Source: CAYPOY01 sp964412395 (GTDB taxonomy: Bacteria > Chloroflexota > Anaerolineae > B4-G1). From it: DNA of 13,681 bases. Below are positions 1 through 6,656 of the stretch, in pieces. How positions within the stretch are numbered: position 1 is the stretch's first letter; each line of letters starts with the position of its first letter. The DNA is taken from NCBI GenBank assembly GCA_964412395.1, contig CAYPOY010000122.1:1-13681 (forward strand). The letters are read 5' to 3'. Under the pieces are notes generated by a model. That model had not been told where the DNA came from and did no database searches. It saw nothing but the letters and a program-made list of their open reading frames with translations. The translations under genes were made by a program, and so were the position numbers.

Positions 1-1
1 G

Positions 2-559
2 GATGGGCGACTGCGTGTGGACGTGACGGTGCAGCCGGAGGGGGAGGTCTTCCCGCTGGGTGCGGACCTGGTGGTGCTCAGTGCAGGCATCGAGCCGAAT
101 GTGGACAACGAGGCGCTGGCTCAACTGCTCAAGGTGCCGTTGAACGAGGACGGATTCTTCCTGGAAGCGCACGTCAAGTTGCGGCCGCTGGACTTTGCGG
201 CGGACGGGGTATACCTGTGCGGGATGGCGCACTCGCCGCGTTTCCTGGATGAAACGATAGCGCAGGCGCAGGGCGCAGCGGTGCGCGCGGTCAGTCTGCT
301 TTCGAAGGATAAACTGGAGGCGACGCCGATCATCGCCAGTGTCAACCCGCGCCTGTGCTCGGCCTGCGGACTGTGCGTCGAGGTCTGTCCATACGATGCC
401 CGCGTGCTGGAGCCGGGGGCTCCCTATGCCGAGGTGATAGATGTGCTGTGCCAGGGGTGTGGCGCGTGCATCGTCGCCTGCCCCAATAAGGCCAGCCAGC
501 AGAAGGGGTTCGAGGTGCCTCAGGTATACGGGATGCTGGACGCGATGATCGGGAGGTGA
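2..559 (+). CDS. hdrA: HdrA-like protein, C-terminal part (5' end outside window)
   Basis: This is the 3' end of a gene that is open from the first bases of the window to the TGA at 557-559, so about 185 residues are visible and the start lies upstream. The visible part begins in the FAD-domain return segment (the ADLVVLSAGIEP region and DGFFLEAHVKLRPLD), which is typical of HdrA. It ends in a two-cluster ferredoxin tail with CSACGLCVEVCP and CQGCGACIVACP, two CxxCxxCxxxCP motifs for two [4Fe-4S] clusters. HdrA proteins are cytosolic FAD/iron-sulfur hubs that carry electrons between HdrBC and partners such as MvhD. A GTG at 17 is in frame but is an internal valine, not a likely start. The fragment differs from the other three HdrA copies in the window, so it is a separate paralogue. 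It may be the end of a double-module HdrA like the one starting at 11552, which cannot be tested here. Confidence 0.9.
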   Translation, partial: DGRLRVDVTVQPEGEVFPLGADLVVLSAGIEPNVDNEALAQLLKVPLNEDGFFLEAHVKLRPLDFAADGVYLCGMAHSPRFLDETIAQAQGAAVRAVSLLSKDKLEATPIIASVNPRLCSACGLCVEVCPYDARVLEPGAPYAEVIDVLCQGCGACIVACPNKASQQKGFEVPQVYGMLDAMIGR

Positions 560-852
560 TTGACAGGCCTTACCAGCGGACGTATAGTCTGCTCAAGTAA
601 ATGGGCGAGATTGGGACGAGGATGTATGAATGCCCAACCGGTGGCACTTGGCCGTTGCGTGGGTTGTTGGGACAATAGTTGTACAAACAGCAGTATCCTT
701 ATACTTGTGTAGTTGCCTGTGTCCGTATGCTCCTCGCTTATGTGGGCAAGAAGCACACCGAAGGGGAATTGCACTTGGAGCTCTCCTTATTCTTGGATGC
801 CTGGTCAGGTCTGGGCAATCAGGGCATGGTGGTGTGGGTATAGAGGGACAGT
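560..852 (+). other. Intergenic interval with degenerate coding remnants
   Basis: This 293-base gap separates the first HdrA from the MNT-HEPN gene. It is less GC-rich than its surroundings. It holds no convincing complete gene, tRNA or hairpin terminator. The only recognisable content is a C39-peptidase-like fragment at about 679-843. Longer frames across it (630-866 on +, and two on -) give low-complexity Cys/Leu-rich or Pro/His-rich translations with no family likeness. Confidence 0.5.
679..843 (+). pseudogene. Probable remnant of C39-peptidase-like protein
   Basis: In one frame, between a stop at 676-678 and a TAG at 841-843, the translation contains QQYPYTCVVACVRMLLAYVG followed by KKHTEGELHLELS. 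This resembles the N-terminal active-site segment of papain-like/peptidase C39 domains, where a Gln and a catalytic Cys precede an A-x-x-R-M-x-L-A-Y-x-G helix and an (S/T)E-x-EL segment. The usual CGPA-type motif is CVVA here. Only about 54 residues are open, against well over 100 for a full domain, and the downstream His/Asp parts are absent. An ATG at 727 would give only 38 residues. I read it as a broken fragment left at an insertion-prone site. Chance similarity is possible. Confidence 0.35.
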
Positions 853-1863
853 ATGGGACAACGTAAGTCAGCAACGCTGGCAGCAGCACCGGTCATCGCC
901 AGCGCCAGATCCTCGTTGCTCAGACGAGTCTGCGAGCGGCTGTTGCAGGCCCGTGAGGACATCCGGGGAATCATCCTGTTTGGATCGCTGGCCAGAGAGG
1001 AACCTCACCGGGACGTGGATCTGCTGACCGTGGTGGGCCGGGAGAAGATGGGACACAGCGAGCGCGACACGGCATTGATCTCCTTACGTGAAGCCCTGGG
1101 ACCATACGCCGTTGGGGTAGATCTGGTCGTCGTCCACGAGGGAGGGCTCCGGTGGGGTCTGGAGGCTCACTATCCTTTCTATCTGAACGTCGCCCTTGAC
1201 GGGGTGGTCCTCTACGACGCTGACGGCATCACGGCGCTGTTGGAGCAGGCTCGGCGAGAGGTGGAGGCGCGCAATATCCGGCGCACGGAGACCGGAGGGT
1301 GGCAGTTCCCGGTGCCGTATCGTCAACGGGTCTCACTCTCACCTTTTGATAACGTGACATGGGCTCGCAGTGGAGGCGGCGTTGCAGGCTCTAGACCCTT
1401 CGGGTTTCAGAAAACCCGAAGGGTCTACGAGTGGCTGGACGACAGTGAGCGAGACCTGCGGGCAGCGGAGGGACTCTTTCGATTAGGCCTGTATGAGCGA
1501 AGCGTCACCCATAGCCAGCAGGCGGTGGAGAAAAGCGTCAAAGCGGTGTTGGCCTGTATGGGACGGATGGAGCCAAGTCATTATCTGTCGTCGCTCCTGC
1601 GGTCACTCCTTTCTATCGTACAAGAGACGGACTGGCGCGAGCGGCTGGAGACGCTATCTCGGGCGGCCGCGGAGATGGAGCCGGCCGCCGTTGACAGCCG
1701 GTATCCGGTGGAGGTGGAGGAGCGGGTGATCTGGCCGATGGAACGGTACGGCGGGGCGGAAGCGGGGCGGGCGTTAGATCTGGCCCGAGACGGCTTAAAG
1801 ATCGGGTGGGCGTTCGTGTGCTGGTGGACGGAGGAAAATGGTGGAGGAAGTGGTGACGCGTAA
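853..1863 (+). CDS. MNT nucleotidyltransferase-HEPN fusion protein
   Basis: This 336-residue protein joins two domains that are usually separate toxin-antitoxin partners. The N-terminal half is a minimal nucleotidyltransferase: LFGSLAREE with G44-S45, then D54-V-D56 (a GSx8DxD motif), and a third acidic residue near D90 in GVDLVVVH. The C-terminal part (about residues 192-320) is HEPN-like: a helical segment with SERDLRAAEGLF and HSQQAVEKSVKAVLACMG, then SHYLSSLL and a late RYP motif. In MNT-HEPN systems the MNT enzyme is known to modify the HEPN protein with AMP; whether that happens within a fusion is inference. The classical Rx4-6H HEPN RNase motif is not evident. The linker holds a perfect 16-bp inverted repeat (1392-1427) translated in frame as part of SRPFGFQKTRRV. 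A GAGGGA just upstream supports the ATG at 853. The gene overlaps the next HdrA by 26 bases if that gene starts at 1838. Confidence 0.85.
   Translation: MGQRKSATLAAAPVIASARSSLLRRVCERLLQAREDIRGIILFGSLAREEPHRDVDLLTVVGREKMGHSERDTALISLREALGPYAVGVDLVVVHEGGLRWGLEAHYPFYLNVALDGVVLYDADGITALLEQARREVEARNIRRTETGGWQFPVPYRQRVSLSPFDNVTWARSGGGVAGSRPFGFQKTRRVYEWLDDSERDLRAAEGLFRLGLYERSVTHSQQAVEKSVKAVLACMGRMEPSHYLSSLLRSLLSIVQETDWRERLETLSRAAAEMEPAAVDSRYPVEVEERVIWPMERYGGAEAGRALDLARDGLKIGWAFVCWWTEENGGGSGDA
1392..1427. repeat. AGACC-N5-GGTTT hairpin element, copy 1
   Basis: Perfect 16-bp arms (1392-1407 and 1412-1427) surround a 4-nt loop (CAGA). The arm core is AGACC-CTTCG-GGTTT. The element lies in frame in the linker of the MNT-HEPN gene. 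The copy at 5338-5371 has the same outer pentamers with a different 5-bp middle. Confidence 0.9.
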
Positions 1864-3253
1864 ATCAGCAGCATTAGTTATTGGTGGCGGCATCGCCGGC
1901 ATCCAGGCTGCGCTCGACATCGCCGACGCGGGTTACCCGGTCTACCTGGTCGAGCGGGAGCCCTCCATCGGCGGGCGCATGGCTCAACTGGACAAAACCT
2001 TCCCGACGTTGGATTGCTCCTCCTGCATTCTCACGCCCAAGATGGTGGACGTGGGCCGTCATCCAAACATTGAGTTAATGACGTACAGCGAGGTCGTCTC
2101 AGTCACCCCCCCCGGCCCCCCCTCTTATCCCCCCCATGGGGGGGGAGGAAGGGGGGGGGGAGGGGCCTTCCGCGTGAGGGTGCGCAAGAAGCCGCGCTAC
2201 GTGGACGTGAATAAATGCACCGGTTGCGGTTTGTGCGCGGCGGCGTGTCGAATGAAGGGGCGCGTCGTCAGCCGCTTCGATGAGGGGATCGCCAAGCGGT
2301 CGGCCATTTACGTGCCTTTCCCTCAGGCAGTGCCGCTTAAGTACACGGTTGACCCCACCGCCTGCCTGTACCTGACGCGGGGTAAGTGTGGCAAGACTTT
2401 CTTGTGCCAGGATGCCTGCCCCGCTGGCGCGATTGACTTTGAGCAGCAGGAAGAGTTCGTGGACCTGGAAGTGGGCGCAGTCATCGTCGCCACCGGCTAC
2501 GACCTGATTGACCCCCGCACCAAGCCCGAGTTCGGCTACGGGGTCTACCCGGAGGTGATGACCGGCATCGAGTTCGAGCGGCTTTCGTCCGCCTCCGGCC
2601 CCACGATGGGTGAGATCACCGTCAACGGCAAGAGGCCGAAGGACGTCGTGTTCATCAAGTGCGTGGGTTCCCGCGACCCGCACACAGGTGTGCCCTACTG
2701 TTCCCGTGTCTGCTGCATGTACACTGCTAAGCACGCTCACCTGGTGCGGGATAAGATACCCGATGCCCGCATCACCGTGTTCTACATGGACGTGCGGGCC
2801 TTCGGCAAGGGATACGAGGAGTTCTATGATCGCGTGAGGCACGAGCGGGTGATCTACCGGCGCGGGGAGCCTGCGGAGATTTATCGGAAAAAGGCTCGGG
2901 ACGGCCAGCAGGGGGACAAGTTGGTCGTGCTGGCCGAGGACACGCTGCTGGGGAAGCCCATCGAGGTCGAGGCTGACCTGGTGGTGCTGGCGACGGCGAT
3001 CGTCCCGCGGACCGATGTGTTGGAGGTGGCGGCGATGTTTTCTTCTCTGGGGGGGCTGGAATGCTCTCCCGACGGTTTCTTCCAGGAGGCACATCCCAAG
3101 CTCCGCCCGGTGGACACCCTCTTGGACGGCGTCTTTCTGGCGGGTTGCTGCCAGGGACCCAAGGACATCCCGGACACGGTTGCTCAGGCAAAGGCAGCCG
3201 CTTCCTCAGCGCTGAGGGTGCTTACGCAGTGTCAGGAAGCCGTGCCCGCATAG
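1838..3253 (+). CDS. hdrA: Short HdrA-like FAD/iron-sulfur protein
   Basis: This 471-residue HdrA begins directly with the FAD Rossmann motif (GGGIAGI, about 17-23). It has no N-terminal CxC module and no C-terminal ferredoxin tail, so it is QmoA-like in extent. It carries C60-x-x-C63, a first cluster motif C127xxC130xxC133xxxC137 and a second, spaced-out set (C176, C184, C190, C194 before PAGAIDFEQ). It also has the HdrA signature CVGSRDPHTGVPYCSRVCCM with C288, C292 and C293. Its role would be flavin-mediated electron transfer, possibly bifurcation, with the HdrC-HdrB fusion just downstream. A GGAGG lies close upstream of the ATG at 1838; in-frame GTGs at 1850/1853 are alternative starts that would nearly remove the overlap with the MNT-HEPN gene. 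A GC palindrome (2105-2167) is inserted in frame at about residues 90-109, in the loop before the FRVRV strand. Confidence 0.93.
   Translation: MVEEVVTRKSAALVIGGGIAGIQAALDIADAGYPVYLVEREPSIGGRMAQLDKTFPTLDCSSCILTPKMVDVGRHPNIELMTYSEVVSVTPPGPPSYPPHGGGGRGGGGAFRVRVRKKPRYVDVNKCTGCGLCAAACRMKGRVVSRFDEGIAKRSAIYVPFPQAVPLKYTVDPTACLYLTRGKCGKTFLCQDACPAGAIDFEQQEEFVDLEVGAVIVATGYDLIDPRTKPEFGYGVYPEVMTGIEFERLSSASGPTMGEITVNGKRPKDVVFIKCVGSRDPHTGVPYCSRVCCMYTAKHAHLVRDKIPDARITVFYMDVRAFGKGYEEFYDRVRHERVIYRRGEPAEIYRKKARDGQQGDKLVVLAEDTLLGKPIEVEADLVVLATAIVPRTDVLEVAAMFSSLGGLECSPDGFFQEAHPKLRPVDTLLDGVFLAGCCQGPKDIPDTVAQAKAAASSALRVLTQCQEAVPA
2105..2167. repeat. GC palindrome, copy 1 (in short HdrA)
   Basis: Poly-C tract, TCTTAT, poly-C, AT, eight G, AGGAA, poly-G. 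The 40-nt block 2116-2155 is identical to blocks at 12446-12485 and 12676-12715. It is read here as PPSYPPHGGGGRG. It contains a palindromic CCCCATGGGG core. Confidence 0.95.
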
Positions 3254-3275
3254 CAGTGGGTGGAGGACAAAGGAG

Positions 3276-4424
3276 ATGGCATTGAAGACAGAGCCAATGG
3301 TTGAGCAGTTGGAACTCTTGGGTTGCATCCAATGCGGCAAGTGTACCGGCGGTTGTCCGGTGGCGCGCAAAACGGTGCTGAACATCCGCAGCCTGATCTA
3401 TCAAATGCTGGTGGAACCGGAACTGGACGTGGCCGCGCACCCGGAGTTGTGGGACTGCACTTGCTGCTTCACCTGTGTCGAGCGGTGCCCCAAGGATGTG
3501 CGGCCGGCGGAGTTGATCATCGGGTTGCGGGGCCAACTGGTGGAAAGCGGGCGTATCCCAGAGACCATTGGGGCGGCACTGATGGGCACCTTCCGCCAGG
3601 GAAACCCCACCGGCATGGCGCGGGAGGACCGGGCGGCGTGGGTGGATGGCACGGAAGTTAAGGCCGCTCAGGAGGGGTGCGAACTTCTTTATTTTGTTTG
3701 TTGCACCGCCTCCTACGACCCGAGGGTGCAGCCAGTGGCGCGGGCGCTGGTGAGGGCTTTTCAGGCGGCTGATCTGGACTTTGGCACGCTGGGCACCGAG
3801 GAGAGTTGCTGTGGCAACGAGGTGCGGCGCATGGGTGAGATAGGCCTGTTTGAGATGCTGGTCGAGGAGAACAGCGAATTGATCCGCAGCGTGGGCGCGA
3901 GCAGGCTAGTGACCACTTCTCCCCATTGCTTCAATACCTTCAAGAACGAGTACAGCTTGGATGGGATGGAGATACTGCACTACACGCAACTCATCGCCGA
4001 ATTGATCGAACAGGGTCGGCTGAAATTCTCCCATCCTCCCAATCTCCCAGGGAGGGAGGCGGAAGGGAAGGTGACTGTCACCTACCACGACCCCTGCTTC
4101 CTGGGCAAGCAGAATCACATTTTCGACGAGCCGCGTGCCATCCTCAAAGCCATCCCCGGCGTCAAATTGGTGGAGATGGACCGCAATCGGGAGCGTAGCC
4201 TGTGCTGCGAGGGAGGCGGCGGGCGCATGTGGGCCGAGGGGACCAACCTGGAGGAGCGGCTGGCCTTCCAGCGGGTGCACGAAGCAGCCGAGACGGGGGC
4301 CGAGGTCCTGGCTGTGGCCTGCCCTTTTTGCCTGTTGACATTGGAGGACGCGGTCAAGGTGCAGGGGCTTGAGAGCCGCTTGCAGGTGATGGACATTATG
4401 GAATTGGTGGATCTGGCGCTATGA
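3276..4424 (+). CDS. HdrC-HdrB fusion (HdrD-like) iron-sulfur protein
   Basis: The 382-residue protein fuses an HdrC-like N-terminus to an HdrB-like C-terminus. Residues 17-27 (CIQCGKCTGGCP) and 61-71 (CTCCFTCVERCP) give two [4Fe-4S] motifs. The rest carries two cysteine-rich CCG regions. The first has C143, C178-C179 and C218 (SPHCFNTF, where the first Cys of the final CxxC is Ser). The second is complete, with C274, C310-C311 and C349PFC352. In HdrB the CCG domains bind noncubane [4Fe-4S] clusters that reduce disulfides, so this subunit is the likely thiol/disulfide site of the complex. Fusions of this type are known as HdrD. Its spacing of 22 bases from the preceding HdrA and its ATGA overlap with the next HdrA indicate one operon. 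A diverged GC-palindrome copy lies in frame at residues about 252-265. Confidence 0.92.
   Translation: MALKTEPMVEQLELLGCIQCGKCTGGCPVARKTVLNIRSLIYQMLVEPELDVAAHPELWDCTCCFTCVERCPKDVRPAELIIGLRGQLVESGRIPETIGAALMGTFRQGNPTGMAREDRAAWVDGTEVKAAQEGCELLYFVCCTASYDPRVQPVARALVRAFQAADLDFGTLGTEESCCGNEVRRMGEIGLFEMLVEENSELIRSVGASRLVTTSPHCFNTFKNEYSLDGMEILHYTQLIAELIEQGRLKFSHPPNLPGREAEGKVTVTYHDPCFLGKQNHIFDEPRAILKAIPGVKLVEMDRNRERSLCCEGGGGRMWAEGTNLEERLAFQRVHEAAETGAEVLAVACPFCLLTLEDAVKVQGLESRLQVMDIMELVDLAL
4029..4069. repeat. GC palindrome, diverged copy (in HdrC-HdrB fusion)
   Basis: C-rich half, CTCCCAGGGAG core and G-rich half (GGGAGGGAGGCGGAAGGG). It has the same C-run/palindromic centre/G-run plan as the other copies but is more degraded. 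Translated in frame as HPPNLPGREAEGK, between the first CCG region and the VTVTYHDPC strand of the second. Confidence 0.7.
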
Positions 4425-6172
4425 TGGAACCACAACCCCGTATCGGAGTCTACATTTGTCACTGCGGGACGAACATCGCCGCGACGGTGGACGTGGCGCA
4501 GGTGGCGGAGTTCGCGGCGACCTTGCCTGGTGTCGTTGTCGCCCGCGATTACCTGTATATGTGCTCTGACCCCGGCCAGGCGCTGATCCAGCAGGACATC
4601 AAGGAGCAGGGACTGAACCGGGTGGTCGTGGCTTCCTGCTCACCGACGATGCACGAGCCTACCTTTCGAGGGGCAGCGCAGCAGGTGGGCTTGAACCCAT
4701 ACCTGGTGGAGATGGCCAATATCCGCGAGCAGTGCTCGTGGGTGCACAGGGACCGGGAGCAGGCGACGGAGAAGGCGAAGTTGCTGGTCGCCTCGGTGGT
4801 GGCCAAGGCGGCGCTGCTGAAGCCGCTGGAGGAGCGGGAGGTCGGGGTCACGCCAGGCGCGGTTGTCGTTGGGGGAGGTGTCGCCGGGATGGTCGCTGCC
4901 CTCGACGTGGCCGACACTGGCTTCCCGGTCTACCTGGTGGAGAAGAGTGACCGCCTGGGCGGGCACGTGGCGGACCTCAACCGTGTCTTCCCGACGTTGG
5001 AGTCTGCGGCGGAATTGCTGGAGCCATTAATCGAGCGCGTGACCTCTCATCCTCACATCACCGTGTTGAGGAATGCTGAGGTGGTGGGGATGGAGGGATA
5101 CGTGGGGAACTTCACTGTAGAGGTTCGTGATTCGGGGATCGTAGATTCGGGATTTGGGGGTGATGGAGCCGAATCTACGAACTACGAATCTACGAATCTA
5201 CGAACCCTGGACGTTGGTTCCATCATCGTCGCCACGGGCTACGATGTTTTCGACCCGCATCGCAAGCCGGAGTTGGGCTACGGCCAGTATCCCAACGTCA
5301 TCACGTCGCTGGAGATGGAGCGGCGCCTGGCTACAGAAGACCTGACAGGTTTTTCGAAACCTGTCAGGTCTGTGGCCTTCATCCAGTGCGTGGGCTCGCG
5401 GGACGTGCAGGTGGGCAACCCCTACTGCTCGCGGGTATGCTGTATGTACACCGCCAAACAGTCCCGCCTGGTATGTGAACTCCTACCCGAGGCCAAAGTG
5501 ACGGTTTTCTTTATGGATGTGCGTACTTTTGGCAAGGGGGCTGAGGAGTTCTACGACGAGGCGCGGGCGAAGGGGGTGCTATACCGGCGCGGGACCGTCT
5601 CGGAGATCTACCGGCGCGGTGACCGGGTGGTGTTGGTTGGAGAGGACACGCTGCTAGGCCGTCCAATTGATTTTGAAGCAGACCTGGTGGTGCTGGCAGT
5701 GGGGATGGAGCCCCGCTCCGACATTGCTGATCTCTCCACACTGTTCAAACTGCCGCGCTCAGCCGATGGTTTCTTTATGGAATGTCACCCCAAGTTGCGG
5801 CCTGTGGACACGGTGGTGGACGGCGTTTTCCTGGCGGGTTGCTGCCAGGGGCCCAAGGACATACCTGATGCCATCACCCAGGCCAAGGCGGCTGCATCCT
5901 CGGCTCTGATCCCCCTCATCCGGGGTGCTGTGCTGGCGGAATCAGCCACGGCGGTGGTGGATGCGGATTGGTGCGCCGGGTGCGGGATGTGTGTGGAGGT
6001 ATGTCCCTATGGCGCACCGGCCCTTGACCCGTTTTGGGGCGTCTCGCGGATCAACGCGGTGCTTTGCAAGGGATGCGGGACGTGCGCCGTCACCTGCCCT
6101 TCCAAGGCCATCCGCCTTCAACACTTCACCTCCGAGCAGATCCTGGCGCAGGTGGATGCGCTGGTGGAGTAA
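4421..6172 (+). CDS. hdrA: HdrA with N-terminal CxC module and C-terminal double ferredoxin
   Basis: This 583-residue HdrA has the N-terminal HdrA module (C13-x-C15 in VYICHCGTNI, then ASCSPTMHEPTF and LVEMANIREQCSWVH). An FAD Rossmann motif (GGGVAGM, 151-157), the IQCVGSRD...YCSRVCCM signature (about 322-341) and a C-terminal tail with C518xxC521xxC524xxxC528P and C549xxC552xxC555xxxC559P follow. Unlike the short HdrA, it lacks iron-sulfur motifs between the GNFTVEV strand and LDVGSIIVATGYD; a repeat of the TTCGTAGATTCG family sits there instead (residues about 236-262). A second insertion, an AGACC hairpin, is at about 306-317. Both keep the frame. The start ATG overlaps the TGA of the HdrC-HdrB gene (ATGA), consistent with translational coupling. 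The last 132 bases are repeated at 6443-6574. Confidence 0.94.
   Translation: MMEPQPRIGVYICHCGTNIAATVDVAQVAEFAATLPGVVVARDYLYMCSDPGQALIQQDIKEQGLNRVVVASCSPTMHEPTFRGAAQQVGLNPYLVEMANIREQCSWVHRDREQATEKAKLLVASVVAKAALLKPLEEREVGVTPGAVVVGGGVAGMVAALDVADTGFPVYLVEKSDRLGGHVADLNRVFPTLESAAELLEPLIERVTSHPHITVLRNAEVVGMEGYVGNFTVEVRDSGIVDSGFGGDGAESTNYESTNLRTLDVGSIIVATGYDVFDPHRKPELGYGQYPNVITSLEMERRLATEDLTGFSKPVRSVAFIQCVGSRDVQVGNPYCSRVCCMYTAKQSRLVCELLPEAKVTVFFMDVRTFGKGAEEFYDEARAKGVLYRRGTVSEIYRRGDRVVLVGEDTLLGRPIDFEADLVVLAVGMEPRSDIADLSTLFKLPRSADGFFMECHPKLRPVDTVVDGVFLAGCCQGPKDIPDAITQAKAAASSALIPLIRGAVLAESATAVVDADWCAGCGMCVEVCPYGAPALDPFWGVSRINAVLCKGCGTCAVTCPSKAIRLQHFTSEQILAQVDALVE
5122..5206. repeat. TTCGTAGATTCG inverted array inside HdrA
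   Basis: The left half 5122-5151 (GGTTCGTGATTCGG, then a GTAGATTCGGG segment) is inverted in the right half 5169-5206, where CGAATCTA units repeat three times and end in ACGAACC. The same design is intergenic at 8468-8548. It adds roughly 28 codons to HdrA without a stop. Confidence 0.85.
5338..5371. repeat. AGACC-N5-GGTTT hairpin element, copy 2
   Basis: Perfect 15-bp arms (5338-5352 and 5357-5371) with a TTCG loop. The arm is AGACC-TGACA-GGTTT. It is in frame in the long HdrA, encoding part of EDLTGFSKPVRS. Same outer pentamers as 1392-1427, different middle pentamer and loop. Confidence 0.9.
6041..6172 (+). repeat. 132-bp direct repeat, copy A (HdrA 3' end)
   Basis: Encodes the last 43 residues and stop of the long HdrA, from VSRINAVLCKGCG onward. 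Matches 6443-6574 at 124 of 132 positions by hand alignment. The offset is 402 bases, a multiple of three. Confidence 0.95.
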
Positions 6173-6215
6173 GAGAGACAACGCTGATGCTGGGAGAGAG
6201 GGATGGTTGACGCCT

Positions 6216-6428
6216 ATGGAGAAAGTAAGGGTGTTCTATGATCGTGTAGGCAATACTCTGACCGTCTGGTTCGGTGATCCGCAGGATGAATACGTCTGTG
6301 AGGAGACCGGCGATGAGGTTATTCTGATGAAAGATCGAACCGGACGGGTGATCGGCTTTGAGAAATTGAACTTTTTAGTGCCTGCACAGGAACAACTGCA
6401 ATTTGCTTTTGAAGCCGTGAGCGTATGA
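6216..6428 (+). CDS. DUF2283 family small protein
   Basis: This 70-residue protein begins MEKVRVFYDRVGNTLTVWF and continues with ETGDEVILMKDRTGRVIGFEKLNF. That matches the DUF2283 pattern: a YD-x3-D/N-x-L strand followed by a G-x-x-(V/I)(I/V)L and a DxxGR-(V/I)-(V/I)-G-(F/I)-E-(I/K)LN motif. The family has no settled biochemical role; its members are often found beside small toxin-antitoxin-like genes. A longer open frame reaches back into HdrA, but that part is an out-of-frame shadow of the ferredoxin tail. A TTG at 6207, better placed after a GAGAGAGGGA purine run, is an alternative start. Its TGA overlaps the ATG of the next small ORF (ATGA). The gene sits between the two 132-bp copies of the HdrA 3' end. 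Confidence 0.75.
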   Translation: MEKVRVFYDRVGNTLTVWFGDPQDEYVCEETGDEVILMKDRTGRVIGFEKLNFLVPAQEQLQFAFEAVSV

Positions 6429-6574
6429 CGCCGGATTGGTCCGTCTCGCGGATCAACGCGGTGCTTTGCAAGGGATGCGGGACGTGCGCCGTCACCTGCC
6501 CCTCCAAGGCCATCCGCCTCCAGCACTTCACCTCCGAGCAGATCCTGGCGCAGGTGGATGCGCTGATAGGATAG
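6425..6574 (+). CDS. Mini-ferredoxin ORF from duplicated HdrA tail
   Basis: This 49-residue ORF starts MTPDWSVSRINAVLCKGCG and carries a single C15xxC18xxC21xxxC25P [4Fe-4S] motif. From residue 7 it repeats the end of the long HdrA. In the first 120 bases of the repeat the two copies differ at three positions, all silent (Pro CCT/CCC, Leu CTT/CTC, Gln CAA/CAG). Only the last two residues change (VE to IG). Its ATG overlaps the DUF2283 TGA, so it could be translated by coupling. Either it is expressed as a tiny ferredoxin-like polypeptide or it is the displaced ancestral HdrA terminus. It is shorter than free two-cluster ferredoxins, which are about 55-60 residues. Confidence 0.5.
   Translation: MTPDWSVSRINAVLCKGCGTCAVTCPSKAIRLQHFTSEQILAQVDALIG
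6443..6574 (+). repeat. 132-bp direct repeat, copy B
   Basis: Second copy of the HdrA 3' end (copy A at 6041-6172). Differences lie at three silent sites and in the last three codons. The two copies bracket 270 bases that contain the DUF2283 gene. Confidence 0.95.
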
Positions 6575-6604
6575 CAGGAGGCAGGAAGCAAGAGGCAGGA
6601 AGTT
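6575..6604 (+). repeat. Short AGGCAGGAAG tandem repeat
   Basis: Directly after the mini-ferredoxin stop, two imperfect copies of a GAGGCAGGAAG unit separated by CAA, followed by GTTGGGAGG. A simple intergenic repeat; no function can be read from it. Confidence 0.6.
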
Positions 6605-6656
6605 GGGAGGACGCGTTGCGGATGGCCCTTTTCAGGTAGGGGTAGGAGGCGTTGAT

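Noticed and set aside
679..705. Promoter-like TTGTAC and TATACT boxes
   Set aside because: The spacer is only 15 bases and the -35 box is weak; it overlaps the C39-like fragment. Not enough to call a promoter.
630..866. 78-codon plus-strand frame in the first intergenic gap
   Set aside because: No family likeness and no convincing ribosome site; another frame in the same place shows the C39-like motif instead.
1392..1427. Rho-independent terminator reading of the hairpin
   Set aside because: It lies inside an open reading frame, has no T-run, and has a sister copy inside HdrA; better explained as a repeat element. The same applies to 5338-5371.
2099..3094. 331-codon minus-strand frame opposite the short HdrA
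   Set aside because: Antisense shadow with low-complexity composition; the plus strand carries canonical HdrA motifs.
5925..6428. 167-codon frame joining HdrA tail region to DUF2283
   Set aside because: The first two thirds read HdrA in the wrong frame; only the last 70 codons match DUF2283, so the start was moved to 6216.
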